A DNA stretch of 64,000 nucleotides, from positions 210,480 to 274,479 of the forward strand of contig NZ_FQXM01000005.1 of the NCBI RefSeq assembly GCF_900129965.1. Reading direction: 5' to 3'. Shown here piece after piece: positions 61,906 to 64,000 of the stretch. Every line of letters begins with the position of its first letter. The stretch's first letter is position 1. The stretch comes from Clostridium grantii DSM 8605. Its GTDB lineage: Bacteria; Bacillota; Clostridia; Clostridiales; Clostridiaceae. The notes beneath the pieces are model-generated. The model saw nothing but the letters and a program-made list of their open reading frames with translations, made no database searches and was not told the origin of the DNA. A program made the translations under genes and the position numbers.

Positions 61906-62134
61906 AGCATTCCCCTCGCAATGGGGCCAGACCCTTGGGGAAAACTGGTAAAATAATCCAAGCCATTGTGAACGAAACGTGAACAACTGAGCGATAAGCT
62001 CTGCGAGGGAAGCAAGCTCGGGGCATAAAGCATTTCCCCTCGCAAAGGGGCCAGACCCTTGGGGAAAATTGTAAAAATAATCCAAGCAATTGTGAACGAA
62101 ACGTGAACAACTGAGCGATAAGTTCTGCGAGGGA
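61888..62134. repeat. GC-rich tandem duplication (123 + 124 nt units)
   Basis: Two head-to-tail copies (61888-62010 and 62011-62134) differ at only a few positions. Each contains AGCAAGCTCGGGGCATAAAG, GGGGCCAGACCCTTGGGG, GTGAACGAAACGTGAACAAC and GAGCGATAAG(C/T)TCTGCGAGGGA. Several internal inverted repeats are visible (CCCC...GGGG, GAGC...GCTC, TGCGAGGG...CCCTCGCA across the unit junction). Composition is far more GC-rich than the genome around it. It interrupts rfbD. It is not coding in a convincing way on either strand. Confidence 0.9.
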
Positions 62135-62276
62135 TGGAATCCGATGCAAATAGGGTGAAGATGAAGTAGAAGAGGAAAAAAGTAAAAGTAAAGAAAAAGT
62201 GGATCTGAGGATATAACTAGGAGATATAAAGTAAAGAATAAGAAGAAAAAATTGAAAAAAGACCCGTAGGGTGAGA

Positions 62277-62317
62277 AAAAAGAGCATGTTTCTACAATAG
62301 AGAAGCGTGTTCTTTTT
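62277..62317 (+). terminator. Strong intrinsic terminator after the repeat array
   Basis: A 17-bp stem allowing G-U pairs (AAAAAGAGCATGTTTCT with AGAAGCGTGTTCTTTTT), 7-base loop, T-run at the end. The purine-rich stretch before it (62140-62276) and 62318-62480 after it hold no gene. Confidence 0.75.
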
Positions 62318-62481
62318 ATGCTAAATATACGTTTCGCGAAATTAATTTTGGTCTTTGATTCAAATTTTAGCAAAATACTATTAAAAATCATTTGCATGAT
62401 TAAAAATTATTTACAAACAATTTGAAAAACTTTAATTATATACTCGTGTAATAGTTACTAAAATTTGATATAATAATATTA

Positions 62482-62493
62482 GGTCATATGACC
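62482..62493. promoter_or_regulatory. Perfect 12-bp palindrome upstream of the Rpn gene
   Basis: GGTCATATGACC lies about 94 bases before the start codon and is flanked by TATAAT-like sequences on both sides (62469 and 62504). It may be an operator for the nuclease gene. Confidence 0.4.
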
Positions 62494-62586
62494 CCGGGTA
62501 AAGTATAATAAAGTTAGTGATAGGGGGCAAATGAACCTATATTAAAATAATAATTGAATTACAAAATTACAAGGAAGTGAATAATT

Positions 62587-63588
62587 TTGACTAAAAAACA
62601 TGATTTTGATGCAGCGTGGAAATCAATCTTGGAAGCATTTGAAGAAGAAATAGTAGAATTGCTTTTTCCAGAGATATTTAATAAAATAGCTTGGGAATTG
62701 GGAACAGAATCATTAGATAAAGATTTGAAAGAAATACAAAAGGATATATTTGATAAAGATAGCGCTGAAAACATAATATCAGATAAAATAATAAAGGTGA
62801 AATTAAAGGATAAAGGAAGTAAGATTTTATTTATTCATGTAGAAGTACAAAGCTATAGAAGTAACCATGAAATTTTTGGAGAAAGAATGTTTAGATACTT
62901 TTATAGGATATGGGATAAATTTAGATATAAAAATAAAGATAGGTCAGAAATAGTAGCTGCAGCAATATATACTTATAAAGGTAATAGTGGAAAAGATAAA
63001 AGTTATGTATATAAATTACCAGAGTTAAAAAATGAAATACTAATATATAACTTTAAAACTATTGATGTAGAAAAAATAGAACTTGAAAATATTAGTGATG
63101 ATAACCCACTTAAATTAGTTTTTAAAATGGCAAAAAGTTTATTAGAAACAGGTACAAGAGATGAAGATATATATGAGGCCAAAATAAAACTATCAGATGA
63201 ATTATCAACTTATAATAAAGTTAAAAATAATGATCAAATAAAAGCATTAGTAGATTTTTTAGGATACTTATTTTTAACTAAAGATCCTACCTTTGAAAAG
63301 AGATATGAAGAATATAAAAATTTAAGAGGAGGTGCATTTAAAATGACAATAGACGAGATTAGAAAATTGCACTATAAGGAAGAAGGCAGAGAAGAAGGCA
63401 GAAAAGAAGGCAGAGAAGAAGGCAGAGAAGAAGGCAGAGAAGAAGGCAGAGAAGAAGGCGAAATTAAAAAAGCTATAAAAATAGCTAAGAAGCTTTTACA
63501 AAAAGGTGTATCTACTGATATAATTGTAGAAAGTACTGACTTAACAATAGAAGAAGTAGAAAATATTAATAAAGAAGTATCTAATTAG
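62587..63588 (+). CDS. Rpn-family recombination-promoting nuclease / putative transposase (PD-(D/E)XK)
   Basis: 333 aa. The N-terminal two-thirds have the Rpn/PDDEXK pattern: DFDAAWKSILEAF, ILFIHVEVQSYRSN (the Glu-x-Gln active-site strand) and FGERMFRYFYRIWDKF. A helical region follows, then a tail of seven E-E-G-R-type repeats and a helical C-terminus. Rpn proteins promote recA-independent recombination in E. coli and are often found in multiple variable copies. TTG 62587 has AAGGAAGTG upstream. It follows the repeat array that cuts rfbD, and a related GC-rich repeat lies 12 bases after its stop, so it looks like a cassette. Confidence 0.88.
   Translation: MTKKHDFDAAWKSILEAFEEEIVELLFPEIFNKIAWELGTESLDKDLKEIQKDIFDKDSAENIISDKIIKVKLKDKGSKILFIHVEVQSYRSNHEIFGERMFRYFYRIWDKFRYKNKDRSEIVAAAIYTYKGNSGKDKSYVYKLPELKNEILIYNFKTIDVEKIELENISDDNPLKLVFKMAKSLLETGTRDEDIYEAKIKLSDELSTYNKVKNNDQIKALVDFLGYLFLTKDPTFEKRYEEYKNLRGGAFKMTIDEIRKLHYKEEGREEGRKEGREEGREEGREEGREEGEIKKAIKIAKKLLQKGVSTDIIVESTDLTIEEVENINKEVSN
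63379..63462 (+). repeat. Seven 12-nt coding repeats in the Rpn gene
   Basis: GAAGAAGGCAGA is repeated, encoding E-E-G-R (one unit K-E-G-R, the last E-E-G-E). The near-identical DNA units make the length prone to slippage. Similar K/E-E-G-R tails are common in this family. Confidence 0.85.
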
Positions 63589-63599
63589 CTTAGCAACCT

Positions 63600-63657
63600 C
63601 GTCGGTAAAGCCTTCTCGCAAGGAGCAAGCTCCGCAATGGGGCCAGACCCATGTCCG
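63600..63657. repeat. Partial copy of the GC-rich repeat, downstream of the Rpn gene
   Basis: GGAGCAAGCTCCGCAATGGG followed by GCCAGACCC resembles the unit at 61888-62010 (AGCAAGCTC, CGCAATGGGGCCAGACCC). GGAGCAAGCTCC is itself a small perfect hairpin. It begins 12 bases after the Rpn stop codon. Confidence 0.75.
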
Positions 63658-63832
63658 TAAAGTTTAGAATATTTAAAAAATATAGAATATTAAATAATAT
63701 TTATTATTTTCTTCAAATGCTATACTTATCATTTATGTGAAAAATATTACATTAAAATTAGTTAGAACTATCCTTAAATATAATACCTGAATATGGTAAT
63801 ATATCCATTTAGATTATTGATTGTTTAATATT

Positions 63833-64000
63833 TTAAGCTACAGCTTTTTTTTCCATGAATGTTTCAAGTATAGCTTCTATGATGTCAAGAGATGTTTTTT
63901 TACTTTTTTTTCTTGATTTTATACCATTTTTTAGAAATATTTCATTTATTAACTGAAATAAATTTAACAAAGTAAATTGATCATTAAAGAAAACTTGTTT
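63833..64000 (-). CDS. C-terminal end of an unrecognised gene running off the window
   Basis: On the minus strand an open frame enters from the window edge and ends at TAA 63835-63833 after 55 codons. The peptide has two probable helices, a basic centre (KSRKKSKKTS) and the ending IIEAILETFMEKKAVA. Composition is protein-like, but the family cannot be told from the tail. It is convergent with the Rpn gene; 63658-63832 shows nothing else. Confidence 0.5.
   Translation of the reverse strand, partial: KQVFFNDQFTLLNLFQLINEIFLKNGIKSRKKSKKTSLDIIEAILETFMEKKAVA

Noticed and set aside
61842..62397. Overlapping minus-strand open frames of 67 to 174 codons across the GC-rich repeat
   Set aside because: They are repeat-derived (the same peptide LSLSCSRFVHN recurs), Leu/Phe/Ser-rich, lack credible ribosome binding sites, and two frames translate the same repeat.
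62482..62493. Restriction-modification or attachment site
   Set aside because: No methylase, restriction gene or integrase is near, and a single 12-bp palindrome is not enough to claim an att site.
61888..63657. CRISPR array
   Set aside because: Only two tandem copies of 123/124 nt plus one diverged fragment; no short repeats with unique spacers and no cas genes anywhere in the window.
1..64000. tRNA, rRNA, integrase or prophage genes
   Set aside because: No cloverleaf-like sequence, conserved rRNA segment, tyrosine/serine recombinase or phage structural gene was recognised on either strand.

Overview
The window is strongly AT-rich, with dense genes, AGGAGG-type ribosome binding sites and many TTG/GTG starts. 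Together with a spore photoproduct lyase, a T-box leader, a Na+-translocating decarboxylase operon, an HsmA-type haem protein and a CpsBCD-type capsule kinase system, this points to an endospore-forming anaerobic member of the Clostridia. I cannot name the species. No rRNA, tRNA or CRISPR array was seen.

Layout. 1-3321: a heterodimeric ABC exporter pair, the first subunit cut by the window edge, followed by a 105-nt imperfect palindrome. 3533-5239: an AAA-ATPase/PD-(D/E)XK protein. 5467-8562: a triple-rhodanese lipoprotein, a small membrane protein, and two HdrC/HdrB-like iron-sulfur proteins. 8936-11852: a signalling operon (REC-GGDEF, MASE3-like histidine kinase, response regulator). 12279-14324 (minus): a GT2-GtrA glycosyltransferase and a membrane-anchored phosphodiester glycosidase. 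14540-18583: chemoreceptor, FAD oxidoreductase and SplB. 18594-19772: a graveyard of gene fragments around a four-helix, haem-type membrane protein. 19816-21478: a Crp/Fnr regulator divergent from a YdcZ transporter pair. 21530-25801: a secreted coiled-coil protein, a TetR regulator with two paralogous membrane proteins under matching promoter/operator blocks, and HsmA. 25862-30215: DEAD-box helicase, PocR-PAS histidine kinase and UvsE. 30837-34251: a complete Na+-translocating oxaloacetate decarboxylase-type operon with a separate biotin carrier. 34678-37403: a DUF5050-like lipoprotein and an EamA transporter. 37535-40930: T-box-controlled ilvC, then ilvB.

41351-61905 is a large capsule/exopolysaccharide locus. 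It holds CpsC-, CpsD- and CpsB-type regulators, a CapD-type dehydratase, an initiating sugar transferase, a dTDP-rhamnose 4-epimerase-like enzyme, glycosyltransferases, an acetyltransferase, Wzy, Wzx, UDP-glucuronate epimerase, UDP-glucose dehydrogenase and rfbACBD. A RhuM gene interrupts the locus and is bracketed by a 35-nt direct repeat. The locus ends in an rfbD that has lost its C-terminal third where a GC-rich 123/124-nt tandem repeat begins; an Rpn-type nuclease gene follows, with a related repeat on its far side. The polymer probably contains uronic acid, a diaminated or N-acetylated deoxyhexose, and L-rhamnose or 6-deoxy-L-talose.

The most unusual items are: the Rpn/repeat cassette in rfbD; the TetR-controlled membrane-protein pair with duplicated promoters; the rhodanese/HdrBC-like neighbourhood; a SplB lacking the usual H-donor cysteine; and two genes whose best Shine-Dalgarno spacing points to ATT or ATA start codons.
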